Shown: piece by piece, positions 52,362-60,834 of the stretch | How the letters are laid out: each line of letters opens with the position of its first letter | How positions within the stretch are numbered: the first letter of the stretch is position 1 | Made by a program: the position numbers and the translations under genes | Source: Lysobacter sp. S4-A87 | GTDB taxonomy: Bacteria > Pseudomonadota > Gammaproteobacteria > Xanthomonadales > Xanthomonadaceae | Assembly: GCF_022637455.1 (NCBI RefSeq) | Contig: NZ_CP093341.1 | Coordinates: 62,001 to 126,000 of the forward strand | Reading direction: 5' to 3' | DNA: 64,000 bases | Notes under the pieces: model-generated | What the model was told of the DNA's origin: nothing | Databases searched by the model: none | The model's input: the letters and a program-made list of their open reading frames with translations, nothing else

Positions 52362-54002
52362 ATGTCTTTGCGATTCATTCCGGCGCAATGCGCCGTACTC
52401 GGCCTGGCGCTGGTGGTGCATGGCGCCGTTTCTGCACAGCAGGTCGCGCCCGCGTCCACCTTGCCGCCGCAACTGCAGGACTTCGACGCCTACGTCGAAG
52501 GCGTCCGCAAGCAGTTCGATGTGCCGGGGATCGCCGTCGCCATCGTCAAGGACGGCCAGATCGTGCTCGAACGCGGCTTCGGCGCGCGCGAGACGGCGGG
52601 CAACGGCAAGCCGGTCGACGCCAGCACCCTGTTCGCGATCGCCTCCAACACCAAGGCCTTCACCGCTGCGGCCCTGTCGATCCTGGCCGACGAAGGCAAG
52701 CTCAGTCTCGACGACCGCGTCACCGACCACCTGCCGTGGTTCCGCATGTCCGACCCGTACGTCACCCGCGAGATGCGCGTGCGCGACCTGCTGGCGCATC
52801 GCAGCGGCCTCGGCCTGGGGGCCGGCGACCTGCTGTACTGGCCCGGCACCGACTACAGCACCGAAGAGGTCGCGCGACGCCTCAAGGACGTCCCACTGAC
52901 CGGCAGCTTCCGTGGCCAGTACGCCTACGACAACATCCTCTACGGCGTCGCCCAGCTGGTGATCGAAAAGGCCAGCGGACAGTCCTATGCGCAGTTCCTG
53001 CAGCAGCGCATCTTCACCCCGCTGGGCATGCGCGACACGCGCTTCAACAGCGATGCGCTGCGCCCGCGCGACAACGTCGCCACCGGCTATGCGAAGGCCG
53101 ACTTCAAGGACCTGCAACCGGCGCCGCGGATGTCGTGGGGCAATGTCTCCGGTGCCGGCGGCATCTACTCCAGCGTGCACGACATGAGCCAATGGATGCG
53201 CATGCAACTGGCCGGCGGCACCTACCGCGACGCGCATGGCAACGAGCAGCGCTTGTTCAGCGAGGAGCGCCAGCAGGGCATGTGGTCGGTGCTCACGCCC
53301 ATCCCGGTCGCCAAGCCTTCCGTGCCGGAACTTGAAGCGGCCAGGCCCAATTTCCTCGGCTACGGTGAAGGCTGGCAACTGTCGGACTACCGCGGACGCA
53401 AGCTGGTCTGGCACACCGGCGGCTGGCCGGGAATGGTGTCGCGCCTGACCCTGGTGCCGCAGCACAAGCTGGGCGTGATCGTGCTGACCAATGCCGAGGT
53501 CGGCGGCGCATTCAATGCCGTGACCATGCGCGTGCTCGATGCCTACCTCGACGCGCCGAAGACGGACTGGACCGCCGCCTACGCAGCCGCCTTGGCCAAG
53601 TCGCAGGGCAAGGCCGACGAGGACTGGCAGAAGCACCTCGCCGCGCGCGCAGCCGCCGCTCCGCCGTCGCTGCCGCTGGCACGCTACGCCCGCACCTACC
53701 GCGACCCCTGGTACGGCGACGTCATCGTCGAGCGGCGCGGCGACAAGCTGGTCATGCGCTTCGGCCACACGCCGGAACTGGTGGGTGAACTCACCCCGTG
53801 GCAGAACGACACCTTCGTCGTCCGCTGGAACGAGCGCTGGCTCAACGCCGATGCATTCGTCAGCTTTGCCCTCGATGCCGATGGCGGGATCCGGGAAGCG
53901 CGGATGGAGGCGATCTCGCCGCTGACCGACTTCAGTTTCGACTTCCACGACCTGCGCCTGGAACCGGTGGCCGACGACAAGGCCGGCAAGGTATCCGGCT
54001 GA
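52362..54002 (+). CDS. Exported serine hydrolase (beta-lactamase family) with C-terminal DUF3471-like domain
   Basis: The 546-residue protein has a signal peptide (CAVLGLALVVHGAVSA). Catalytic motifs are Ser95-x-x-Lys98 (SNTK), Tyr189-x-Asn191 (YDN) and a HTGGWPG third motif. After about residue 430 a beta-barrel DUF3471-like domain follows (LARYARTYRDPWYGDVIVER). These enzymes act as periplasmic esterases or D-stereospecific peptidases; beta-lactamase activity is not implied. Start 52362 is the family start. Confidence 0.9.
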   Translation: MSLRFIPAQCAVLGLALVVHGAVSAQQVAPASTLPPQLQDFDAYVEGVRKQFDVPGIAVAIVKDGQIVLERGFGARETAGNGKPVDASTLFAIASNTKAFTAAALSILADEGKLSLDDRVTDHLPWFRMSDPYVTREMRVRDLLAHRSGLGLGAGDLLYWPGTDYSTEEVARRLKDVPLTGSFRGQYAYDNILYGVAQLVIEKASGQSYAQFLQQRIFTPLGMRDTRFNSDALRPRDNVATGYAKADFKDLQPAPRMSWGNVSGAGGIYSSVHDMSQWMRMQLAGGTYRDAHGNEQRLFSEERQQGMWSVLTPIPVAKPSVPELEAARPNFLGYGEGWQLSDYRGRKLVWHTGGWPGMVSRLTLVPQHKLGVIVLTNAEVGGAFNAVTMRVLDAYLDAPKTDWTAAYAAALAKSQGKADEDWQKHLAARAAAAPPSLPLARYARTYRDPWYGDVIVERRGDKLVMRFGHTPELVGELTPWQNDTFVVRWNERWLNADAFVSFALDADGGIREARMEAISPLTDFSFDFHDLRLEPVADDKAGKVSG

Positions 54003-54050
54003 GGTTCGCTTCTCACAGTCGCCTCACGGCGCAGGCAGGAGGCTGGTTCG

Positions 54051-54506
54051 ATGAACGATGACGAGCGCTGGTGGCCCGACACCCAGGACATCCCGCGCCT
54101 GGTGCGGGCGATCTACGAGTGCATCTCCGGTCCGGCCGGGGCACCGCGCGACTGGGCCCGCTTCCGCTACCTGCAGCATCCGCAGGCGCGCAGCCTGCGC
54201 ACGGTGGTCGATGCCGACGGCGGTACGCGCGCGATGGTGTTCGACGTCGACAGCTACATCGACGACGTCGCGCCGTTCTTCGCCGCCAATGCCTTCCATG
54301 AAGTCGAGATCGAACAGCGCGTGGAGCGCTTCGGCCAGGTCGCGCATGTCTGGAGCCGCTATGAAGCGCGACCGGCGCCGGACTCGCCGGTGCTGCTCAA
54401 GCGCGGCGCCAACAGCATCCAGCTGTGCCATGAGCATGGGCGCTGGTGGGTGTTCAGCACCATCTGGGACAACGAGCGCGAAGGTGTAGTGTTCGACTTG
54501 TGGTGA
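54051..54506 (+). CDS. SnoaL/NTF2-like small protein
   Basis: The 151-residue protein resembles an NTF2-like fold: [14 protein letters not shown] helix, [11 protein letters not shown], then [20 protein letters not shown] and [12 protein letters not shown] strands. Function unknown. AGGAGG lies 8 bases before ATG, an excellent site. It follows the serine hydrolase gene by 48 bases. Confidence 0.75.
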   Translation: MNDDERWWPDTQDIPRLVRAIYECISGPAGAPRDWARFRYLQHPQARSLRTVVDADGGTRAMVFDVDSYIDDVAPFFAANAFHEVEIEQRVERFGQVAHVWSRYEARPAPDSPVLLKRGANSIQLCHEHGRWWVFSTIWDNEREGVVFDLW

Positions 54507-54619
54507 TCCCCATGCTGGCGCATCGATGCAATGCTGCGCGTGCACGGTTGGAACACTGACGCTCTGGGATCGCGGGCCATTCGCCCCCAGATCGTCGCCA
54601 TGCGCCAAGGAGTGCCGCC

Positions 54620-55612
54620 ATGATTCCGTTTTCCGTTCTCGACCTCGCCCCGATCACCGAAGGCAGCGACGCCGCGCAGGCGTTTGCCAACAGCCTCGAC
54701 CTGGCCCAGCACGCCGAGCGCCAGGGCTATCACCGTTACTGGCTGGCCGAGCACCACAACATGCCGGGCATCGCCAGCGCCGCCACCGCAGTACTGATCG
54801 GCCATGTCGCCTGTGGCACGCAGACGATCCGCGTTGGTGCCGGCGGGGTGATGCTGCCCAACCACGCGCCGCTGCAGGTGGCCGAGCAGTTCGGCACGCT
54901 GGAGGCGCTGTATCCCGGGCGCATCGACCTGGGCCTGGGGCGTGCTCCCGGCACCGACCACGCCACCGCACATGCCCTGCGTCGGTACTTCGAGGCCGCC
55001 GACATGTTTGCCCAGGACGTGGTGGAGCTGCTGCATTATTTCGAGCCGGTGCACGCCGGTCAGGCGGTACGTGCCGTGCCCGGCGCCGGCCTGGACGTGC
55101 CGGTATGGCTGCTTGGCTCGAGCCTGTTCTCGGCGCGGCTCGCCGCGCAGCTGGGCCTGCCGTTCGCCTTCGCCTCGCATTTCGCGCCCGATGCGATGGA
55201 CATGGCGCTGGCCTCTTACCGGCGCGAGTTCCAGCCCTCCAAGCGCCTGCAGCAGCCGTACGCGATGCTGGCCCTCAACGTGGTCGGTGCCGCGACCGAT
55301 GCGCAGGCCAAACGGCTGTTCACCACGCAGCAGCAGGCGTTCGTCAATCTGCGTCGCGGCAAGCCCGGTCTGATCCCGCCGCCGATCGACGACATCGAGG
55401 CGTTCTGGACGCCGCTGGAGAAGAGCGGCGTCGAGCAGGCGCTGGCCTGTGCGGTGGTCGGCGACGAGAGCACCGTCCGCGACGGCATCGCCGCCTTCAT
55501 CGAGCGCCATCGCCCGGACGAATTGATGATCACCGCCAATGTGTTTGACCACGCTGCTCGGCTGCGGTCGTTCGAGATCGCCGCCGGCGCGCGCGAAGCG
55601 CCCGCTGCGTAG
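54620..55612 (+). CDS. LLM-class flavin-dependent oxidoreductase
   Basis: The 330-residue protein has the luciferase-like monooxygenase TIM-barrel pattern: [54 protein letters not shown] and [20 protein letters not shown]. It belongs to the 'alkanal monooxygenase-like' group and probably uses FMN/FMNH2. AAGGAG lies 8 bases before ATG. Confidence 0.93.
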   Translation: MIPFSVLDLAPITEGSDAAQAFANSLDLAQHAERQGYHRYWLAEHHNMPGIASAATAVLIGHVACGTQTIRVGAGGVMLPNHAPLQVAEQFGTLEALYPGRIDLGLGRAPGTDHATAHALRRYFEAADMFAQDVVELLHYFEPVHAGQAVRAVPGAGLDVPVWLLGSSLFSARLAAQLGLPFAFASHFAPDAMDMALASYRREFQPSKRLQQPYAMLALNVVGAATDAQAKRLFTTQQQAFVNLRRGKPGLIPPPIDDIEAFWTPLEKSGVEQALACAVVGDESTVRDGIAAFIERHRPDELMITANVFDHAARLRSFEIAAGAREAPAA

Positions 55613-55636
55613 CCGCATGCCATCAAAAGCAGGGGC

Positions 55637-56131
55637 TCATTCGACCCGGCGCCACACCGAGACGGGAATGCTGCCATCGGCGCGGGGCGGCACCCGGTAG
55701 CTGAGCTCGTCGCCGTGCAGCGTGTACTGGCGCCGCTGCACCGTGCCTTCCCAGTTGGGGAAGGACGAGCCCTCGATCGAGAACACCAGCTGGTTGTCCT
55801 TGCGATCCATGGTGACGGTCCCGTAGTGCGTGCTGCTGCCCATCACCGCGGACTTGAACTCGTCCGCACTGCCGTCGGCCTTGTTGTCGGCGGCGAAGCG
55901 AAGCCGTTCGGACTTGAAGATCTGCAGCGAATAGTGGCCCTCGGCGTCGACGACGAGTCGGCCCTTGGGCTGCTCGCCATAGTCGCGTGCCACTGCGCCG
56001 CCAGGCAGGATCTTGTCCGCGGCAACCAGCGTCCACGTCCCGCGCAACGGCGATGGCAGCTCGAATGAAGGCGCATCGCGTGCCGCCAGTCCCGCCAGCA
56101 CCGCGAAGGTCATTCCGATCAAGCGATTCAT
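55637..56131 (-). CDS. Exported lipocalin-like protein
   Basis: The 164-residue protein has a signal peptide (LIGMTFAVLAGLAARDA) and a lipocalin-like barrel: LRGTWTLVAADKILPGG, GRLVVDAEGHYSLQIF, YGTVTMDRKDNQLVFSIEGS and QYTLHGDELSYRVP. It resembles the Lipocalin_5 family. Ligand unknown. AGGAG lies 7 bases before ATG 56131. Divergent from the LysR regulator, which may control it. Confidence 0.82.
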   Translation of the reverse strand: MNRLIGMTFAVLAGLAARDAPSFELPSPLRGTWTLVAADKILPGGAVARDYGEQPKGRLVVDAEGHYSLQIFKSERLRFAADNKADGSADEFKSAVMGSSTHYGTVTMDRKDNQLVFSIEGSSFPNWEGTVQRRQYTLHGDELSYRVPPRADGSIPVSVWRRVE

Positions 56132-56230
56132 GGGTGACTCCTGCGTTTGAACGATCTTGTGGCCACAAACTAGCCCGCTTGAGCGATAATGAAAACGCAT
56201 CAAGGCTTGTATCTGTCATTTCAATAACGA

Positions 56231-57082
56231 ATGATCGCCAGTATGGAAACGCTGGACATCGGCGCGGTAAAGGCCTTCGTGCTCGCGGCGGAGCTGCAGA
56301 GCTTCACGCGTGCGGCCGATGCGCTTGGCATTACTCAGTCCGCCGTCAGCCTCAAGCTGCGCCGGCTCGAGGAACAGCTCGGGCGCCGTCTGCTGGAGCG
56401 AACGCCACGGCAGGTGCGCTTGTCTGCCGAAGGCCTGGCGTTCATCGGCGCAGCGCGCGACCTCGTTTCGACGCACGACCTTGCCGTTTCGGCGTTTGAA
56501 ACAGAACCGCGCCGACTGGTGGTCGGGATCAGTCATCAGCTGATAGGCGGCGAGTTGCCCTCGCTGCTGGGCAATCTGCGAGACCATGACCCGGGCTTGC
56601 GGATCGAAATGCGCATTGGCGGCACCCGCGAGCTGATGCAGGCCTACGACCAGGGCCAGCTCGATGCGGCCCTGGTGTTGCGACCGGAGGACAGGCGCAA
56701 GCAGGGCAGGGCAGCGTTCACCGAAGCGTTCTCATGGTTCGCCGCCACCGGATGGAAGGCACCCGCGGGCAAGCCGTTGCCGTTGGCGACGCAGGGAGAA
56801 TCATGCGGCATCCGCGGCGCTGCGGTGCGGGCGCTGGATCAGGCTGGAATCGCCTGGGACGAAGTCTTCGTCGGGAAGGGCGCTGCCCTGCTCGGCGCCG
56901 CCGCCGCGGGCGGACTGGCGGTGGCCGTGCTGGCGAAACGCGCGGCACCGCAGGGAACGATGGACGTCGGTGGCGTGCTCTCGCTGCCACCGATCCCTTC
57001 GCAGGAGGTCATGCTGTACAGCGCCCTCACGGACCGGCGTTCGCGCGAGGCACTGCGGGTGCTCACGCTGGCATTCCGTTGA
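56231..57082 (+). CDS. LysR-family transcriptional regulator
   Basis: The 283-residue protein has the LysR winged helix at the N-terminus (VKAFVLAAELQSFTRAADAL, TQSAVSLKLRRLEEQLGRRL) and a periplasmic-binding-like effector domain. Its target is probably the divergent lipocalin-like gene (99-base gap), as is common for LysR proteins. The start is uncertain between 56231 and 56243. Confidence 0.92.
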   Translation: MIASMETLDIGAVKAFVLAAELQSFTRAADALGITQSAVSLKLRRLEEQLGRRLLERTPRQVRLSAEGLAFIGAARDLVSTHDLAVSAFETEPRRLVVGISHQLIGGELPSLLGNLRDHDPGLRIEMRIGGTRELMQAYDQGQLDAALVLRPEDRRKQGRAAFTEAFSWFAATGWKAPAGKPLPLATQGESCGIRGAAVRALDQAGIAWDEVFVGKGAALLGAAAAGGLAVAVLAKRAAPQGTMDVGGVLSLPPIPSQEVMLYSALTDRRSREALRVLTLAFR

Positions 57083-57095
57083 ACACCGGTTACGC

Positions 57096-57557
57096 CTAAG
57101 GCCGTGCCGACGGGCTGCCGTGTTCGCGCACGCCGAGCAGTTCGACTTCGAACACCAGTGACCCGTTCGGCGGAATGACGCCGCCTGCGCCGGCGCTGCC
57201 GTATCCGTAAGCGGGCGGGATCATCAGCACGCGGCGACCGCCGACGCGCATGCCGGCCACGCCTTCGTCCCAGCCGCGGATCACGCGGCCGGCGCCGAGC
57301 AGGAAGGTAAAGGGCTCGTTGCGGTCACGCGAACTGTCGAACTTGCTGCCGCGTCCGTCGGCGGCCTTCTGCTCGTAGTTCCAGCCGGTGTAATGGACGG
57401 TGACATCCTGGCCGGAGGTGGCAACCGCTCCGGTACCGACCTGCTGGTCGATTGCCTCGAACCGGGCGATCGTGCCGCCCGGCGGTGGACCAGGATCGGA
57501 GCAGGCGGCGAGGGCGGCGAGGGCGATGACAGCGATGAGGCGCGATGCGGTTTTCAT
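57096..57557 (-). CDS. FKBP-type peptidyl-prolyl isomerase, lipoprotein
   Basis: The 153-residue protein has a lipobox (IALAALAAC, Cys19) and an FKBP domain: [48 protein letters not shown] and [16 protein letters not shown]. It would isomerise prolyl bonds at the periplasmic face. It is the last gene of the ArsR/AHSA1 operon; 4 bases separate it from the gene upstream. Confidence 0.95.
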   Translation of the reverse strand: MKTASRLIAVIALAALAACSDPGPPPGGTIARFEAIDQQVGTGAVATSGQDVTVHYTGWNYEQKAADGRGSKFDSSRDRNEPFTFLLGAGRVIRGWDEGVAGMRVGGRRVLMIPPAYGYGSAGAGGVIPPNGSLVFEVELLGVREHGSPSARP

Positions 57558-57561
57558 CGCA

Positions 57562-58110
57562 CTAGCGTATCCGTTTCTCGTACTCGGCTTCCACGCGCGT
57601 ATGCGTCGCCCAGAATCCGGGCGGGGTACGGCCGGCGAGCCGGTCGGCGAGGATGCCCAGGTGCGTATGCCAGCCGGCGGCCACGCTGGTCATCTCCTCG
57701 CGCGTCGCCAGGCGACTGTGCGTGACGACCAGTTGCACGTCGTTGCCGCGCGCAGTGAGCTCGAACCGCACCTGCGAATCGGCATCCGTTTCGCCCCAGG
57801 AATATTCGAGCAGGCGCGGCGGGTCGCAGGCGATGATGCGGCCGTGCATCTGGCTGGGGCCTGCGTATTGCGCGTACTTCTCCGGAGGTGCGGCGTCATT
57901 TTCGGTCAGCTCCGAGTTGCGGAACTCCAGGTCGACGCGGCCACCGGCGTGCAGTTGCATGTCGCCGGAGGCGAGCCAGGTGCCGCGCTTTTCCGACTCG
58001 GTCAGGTAGGCCCAGACGCGCTCGATCGGCCCCGGAAGCGTGCGTTCAATGCGGACGGTGCCGGCGGCGATGACGACACCGAATTCATCGGCGGAGGGTG
58101 AAAGGTTCAT
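57562..58110 (-). CDS. SRPBCC (AHSA1-like) family protein
   Basis: The 182-residue protein has the AHSA1 pattern: [60 protein letters not shown] and a final helix [17 protein letters not shown]. It is a START-like ligand-binding barrel, ligand unknown. AGGAG lies 6 bases before ATG. Second of two AHSA1 genes after the ArsR gene. Confidence 0.9.
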   Translation of the reverse strand: MNLSPSADEFGVVIAAGTVRIERTLPGPIERVWAYLTESEKRGTWLASGDMQLHAGGRVDLEFRNSELTENDAAPPEKYAQYAGPSQMHGRIIACDPPRLLEYSWGETDADSQVRFELTARGNDVQLVVTHSRLATREEMTSVAAGWHTHLGILADRLAGRTPPGFWATHTRVEAEYEKRIR

Positions 58111-58135
58111 CTGCAACTCCTGGGGTGTTGAGGCG

Positions 58136-58564
58136 TCAGGCGAGATGGCGCGCGAGTGCGGCCAGCACCATCGTCCAGCCCGATTCGGCCGGCTTGGCAT
58201 ATTCGGCGTGCTCGGCTGCCATTTCGTGGGTGAGGGTGAGCAGGCTGCCGCTGCCGTCGGCCGTGATCTCGACGGTGATGCGGTCGCCCTGGTCGGCGTC
58301 CTCCTCCATCGCCAGGGCGAAGACCAGCCGGTGCGGCCGGTCGATCTCCAGGTAACGCCCGAAGTGCTCGGCATCGCCGTTGGGGCGCCGTTCGACGATG
58401 GCATAACGACCACCGACGCGCGCCTCGATCTGGACCCGCTGCATCTGCCCGTCGGCGGTCGCGAACAGCCAGCGGCCAGCCGTCGCCGGGTCGAGCCAGG
58501 CATCGAAGACACGCTCGGGCGAGGCGTCGAACCGACGCGATACACGGACCACCACTGGATTCAT
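58136..58564 (-). CDS. SRPBCC (AHSA1-like) family protein
   Basis: The 142-residue protein shows VRVSRRFDASPERVFDAWLD, the AHSA1 start, and TLTHEMAAEHAEYAKPAESG near the end. Its ATG overlaps the stop of the ArsR gene (ATGA), so the two are translationally coupled. AGGAG precedes the ATG. Shorter than its downstream paralogue. Confidence 0.9.
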   Translation of the reverse strand: MNPVVVRVSRRFDASPERVFDAWLDPATAGRWLFATADGQMQRVQIEARVGGRYAIVERRPNGDAEHFGRYLEIDRPHRLVFALAMEEDADQGDRITVEITADGSGSLLTLTHEMAAEHAEYAKPAESGWTMVLAALARHLA

Positions 58565-58977
58565 CGTTTGCTCCTGGGGGATTTTGCGGACGCTGGTTTG
58601 CCGGACTTGCGGCTGGAGGGGCGAGCGGTAGCGCTGGCGCGGTCGTCGGCGACGCTGTCCTCTGCCTTCAACAGCGCATCGAGCGCATCGAGTCGCGCAT
58701 TCCAGAACTGCTCGTAATGGCGCATCCACTCCAGTCCCGCATGCATCGGGCCGGCGTCGAGGCGGCAGGTGTGGATGCGGCCCTGCACCTGGCGCCGTAC
58801 CAGGCCGGCGCGTTCGAGCACCTTGATGTGCTTGGACGCTGCGGCCAGGGAGATCTCGAACGGCGCCGCCAGTTCGCCGACGCTGCGCTCCTGCCGTGAC
58901 AGGTTGCGCAGCATTGCCCGCCGGGTCGGGTCGGACAGGGCGTGGAAGATGGCATCGAGGGTTTGTTCTTCAACCAT
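58561..58977 (-). CDS. ArsR-family transcriptional regulator, autoregulatory
   Basis: The 138-residue protein has the ArsR winged helix: LDAIFHALSDPTRRAMLRNL, SVGELAAPFEISLAAASKHI and KVLERAGLVRRQVQGRIHTC, then a Ser/Lys/Arg-rich tail. ArsR/AHSA1 pairs are common, and the repressor often responds to a small ligand. ATG 58977 is preferred over 59001: the predicted -35/-10 place the transcript start at about 58978, so the message may be leaderless, and neither ATG has a ribosome-binding site. Operators lie at both ends of this promoter. Confidence 0.9.
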   Translation of the reverse strand: MVEEQTLDAIFHALSDPTRRAMLRNLSRQERSVGELAAPFEISLAAASKHIKVLERAGLVRRQVQGRIHTCRLDAGPMHAGLEWMRHYEQFWNARLDALDALLKAEDSVADDRASATARPSSRKSGKPASAKSPRSKR

Positions 58978-59026
58978 GTGGTTGAGGATCGCCGCAGTCA
59001 TGACTGATTGTCAACCATCTGGTTGA
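58970..59026 (-). promoter_or_regulatory. ArsR promoter with two identical-type operators
   Basis: Two 16-bp inverted repeats TCAACCA-N2-TGGTTGA lie at 58970-58985 (over the ATG) and 59011-59026, with centres 41 bp apart, about four helix turns. Between them on the minus strand is a perfect -35, TTGACA (59009-59014), with a GATCCT -10 candidate 18 bases further. The layout fits cooperative autorepression by the ArsR protein encoded here. Confidence 0.82.
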
Positions 59027-59105
59027 GCATCGCGACGGACGGTCTGCCTCGAGCGGGCTGGCCTGCGGGCAGGGCTGTTCACGTTGATGTCCACGGGGGA
59101 TCCGC

Positions 59106-59669
59106 ATGTCCATACATCACGCGGTCCAGGAATCCAGTCGCATGCCGCACCAGACAAAGTCCGACCCCCTCCGCCACTACGGCAAGTTCCGTGGCGTGGT
59201 GGTCGACAACATCGATCCGCTGCAACTCGGCCGCGTGCTGGTGCAGGTGCCGAAGGTCTTCGACGCCGGCGGCTCGCGCTGGGCCATGCCGTGCGTGCCG
59301 GTGGCGGGCCACCAGAGCGGGCTGTTCCTGTTGCCGGCGATCGGCGCCCCGGTCTGGGTGGAGTTCGAGCAGGGCGATGCCGAATTGCCCATCTGGGTTG
59401 GCGGCTACTGGGTCGACGCCGGCGAGTTGCCGGTGATGGCGCCGTCCGGCCAGGGGGTGTCGGCGATGCTGCTGCAGACGCCCGGCCAGAATTCGGTGCT
59501 GGTGTCGGACCTGCCCGGGCCCGATGGCGGCGTGCTGCTGCGCGCGCAGAACGGCGCGACGATTGCGGTCAACGAAGCGGGCATCACCATCAGCAACGGC
59601 CGCGGTGCCAGCATCGTCCTGGCAGGCACGATGGTGACCATCAACGACGGCGCGCTGACGGTGGTATAG
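59106..59669 (+). CDS. Phage baseplate assembly protein V-like (contractile tail spike hub)
   Basis: The 187-residue protein has the gpV/Gp5 OB-fold start (HYGKFRGVVVDNIDPLQLGR, VLVQVPKVFD), PAIGAPVWVEFEQGDAELPI and a beta-helical tail typical of spike proteins (VNEAGITISNGRGASIVLAG). Such proteins form the spike base of contractile phage tails and extracellular injection systems. GGGGGA lies about 6 bases before ATG 59106. Its stop is 2 bases from the PAAR-like gene. No sheath, tube or ATPase gene is nearby. Confidence 0.85.
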   Translation: MSIHHAVQESSRMPHQTKSDPLRHYGKFRGVVVDNIDPLQLGRVLVQVPKVFDAGGSRWAMPCVPVAGHQSGLFLLPAIGAPVWVEFEQGDAELPIWVGGYWVDAGELPVMAPSGQGVSAMLLQTPGQNSVLVSDLPGPDGGVLLRAQNGATIAVNEAGITISNGRGASIVLAGTMVTINDGALTVV

Positions 59670-59671
59670 CC

Positions 59672-59992
59672 ATGGGCGGAGCGGTCCTGCATCTCGGCGC
59701 GAGCGTGGCCTGCGCGCACGGCGGTCCGGCCACGCCGACGGCACCCTATTCGCGCGTCACCGTGTCCGGGCGGCCGGTGGTGACCGTCGCCGCGCCTTAC
59801 ACCATCGCCCACTGCAACCTGCCATGGCCGGCCGAGGCGCTGCGCTGCACGGGCGGGCAATGGCTGCAGGGCAGCACCCGCGTCTTCGCCGGCGGTCGCG
59901 CCCTGGTGCTCGATACCAGTCCGTCGATGTGCGTGCCCAACGGCGCCGCAATGGTGGTGATGGAATGCCAGATGCGGGTTACGGCGTTGTAG
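59672..59992 (+). CDS. PAAR-like spike-tip protein
   Basis: The 106-residue protein has the Cys/His pattern CAHGG (Cys14), AHCNLPW (Cys48), LRCTGG (Cys59) and later Cys residues near 87 and 99, with VTVSGRPVVTVAAPY strands. It resembles DUF4280/PAAR-like tip proteins that cap the spike. It directly follows the gpV-like gene and is therefore its likely partner. It overlaps the convergent XRE gene by 14 bases. Confidence 0.75.
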   Translation: MGGAVLHLGASVACAHGGPATPTAPYSRVTVSGRPVVTVAAPYTIAHCNLPWPAEALRCTGGQWLQGSTRVFAGGRALVLDTSPSMCVPNGAAMVVMECQMRVTAL

Positions 59993-60770
59993 CAGCCAGC
60001 ATCTGCAGCGCCTGGGCCGTGGCGGCGTCGGCGGGGAAGAACGATTCGATTGCCAGTTCCGCCAATGTGACATCCATCGGCGTGCCGAACACCGTGGTGG
60101 TGCTGATGAAGGACAGCTCGCCCATCGCCGTGCGCAGGCGCAGCGGCACGATGACCGCGGGTGCGCCGGAGGTCGAGGGCTCATCGTCCGCTGCCGGGTA
60201 CGCGGCGAGCTCGTCGTACAGCGCAGCGAGGATCGCATCGCCGGTCGCATCGGCCTGGTGACGCAGCCGATGCAGGACGTGCGCCCGCCACTGACCGAGG
60301 TTGGCGATGCGCGGCGCCACGCCGTCCGGATGCAGGCTCAGCCGCAGCACGTTGCACGGTGCGTGCAGCAGCGCCGGTGCAGCGCCCTGCAGGAGGGGTG
60401 CGAGCGCGCGATTGGCCGCGACCAGGTTCCAGTGTCGGTCCACGGCGAGCGCGGGGTAGGGCTCATGGCCGGCGAGCACCAGGTCGATCGCGGCCTGCGC
60501 CTGCGCCATGGCCGGATCGTCGAGGCGGCGCTCGCTGTACATCGGCGCCAGCCCGGCCGCGGTCATCAGCACGTTGCGTTCGCGCAGCGGCACGTCGAGA
60601 CGATCGGCCAGGCGCATCAGCATCGCCCGGCTCGGCAGCGAGCGCCCGGTTTCGATGAAGCTGATGTGGCGCGTGGACGTGTCCGCCAGGCCGGCGAGGT
60701 CGAGCTGGGTCAGGTGGCGGCGCTGTCGCCAGTCGCGGATCAGCTCGCCGAGTGGTCGGATCATGTTCAT
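59979..60770 (-). CDS. XRE-family regulator with MmyB-like ligand-binding domain
   Basis: The 263-residue protein has an N-terminal helix-turn-helix (GELIRDWRQRRHLTQLDLAG, STRHISFIETGRSLPSR) followed by an MmyB-like PAS-type domain (YPALAVDRHWNLVAANRALA, NVLRLSLHPDGVAPRIANLG, AVIVPLRLRTAMGELSFIST). Such regulators often control nearby dehydrogenases in response to a small molecule. AAGG lies 7 bases before ATG. Confidence 0.92.
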   Translation of the reverse strand: MNMIRPLGELIRDWRQRRHLTQLDLAGLADTSTRHISFIETGRSLPSRAMLMRLADRLDVPLRERNVLMTAAGLAPMYSERRLDDPAMAQAQAAIDLVLAGHEPYPALAVDRHWNLVAANRALAPLLQGAAPALLHAPCNVLRLSLHPDGVAPRIANLGQWRAHVLHRLRHQADATGDAILAALYDELAAYPAADDEPSTSGAPAVIVPLRLRTAMGELSFISTTTVFGTPMDVTLAELAIESFFPADAATAQALQMLAATTP

Positions 60771-60834
60771 GGCCGAACCTTAGCCGGGGCGGGCGCTGAA
60801 GTGCATTACCCGGCAGGTAATGTCATCGCCGCGG

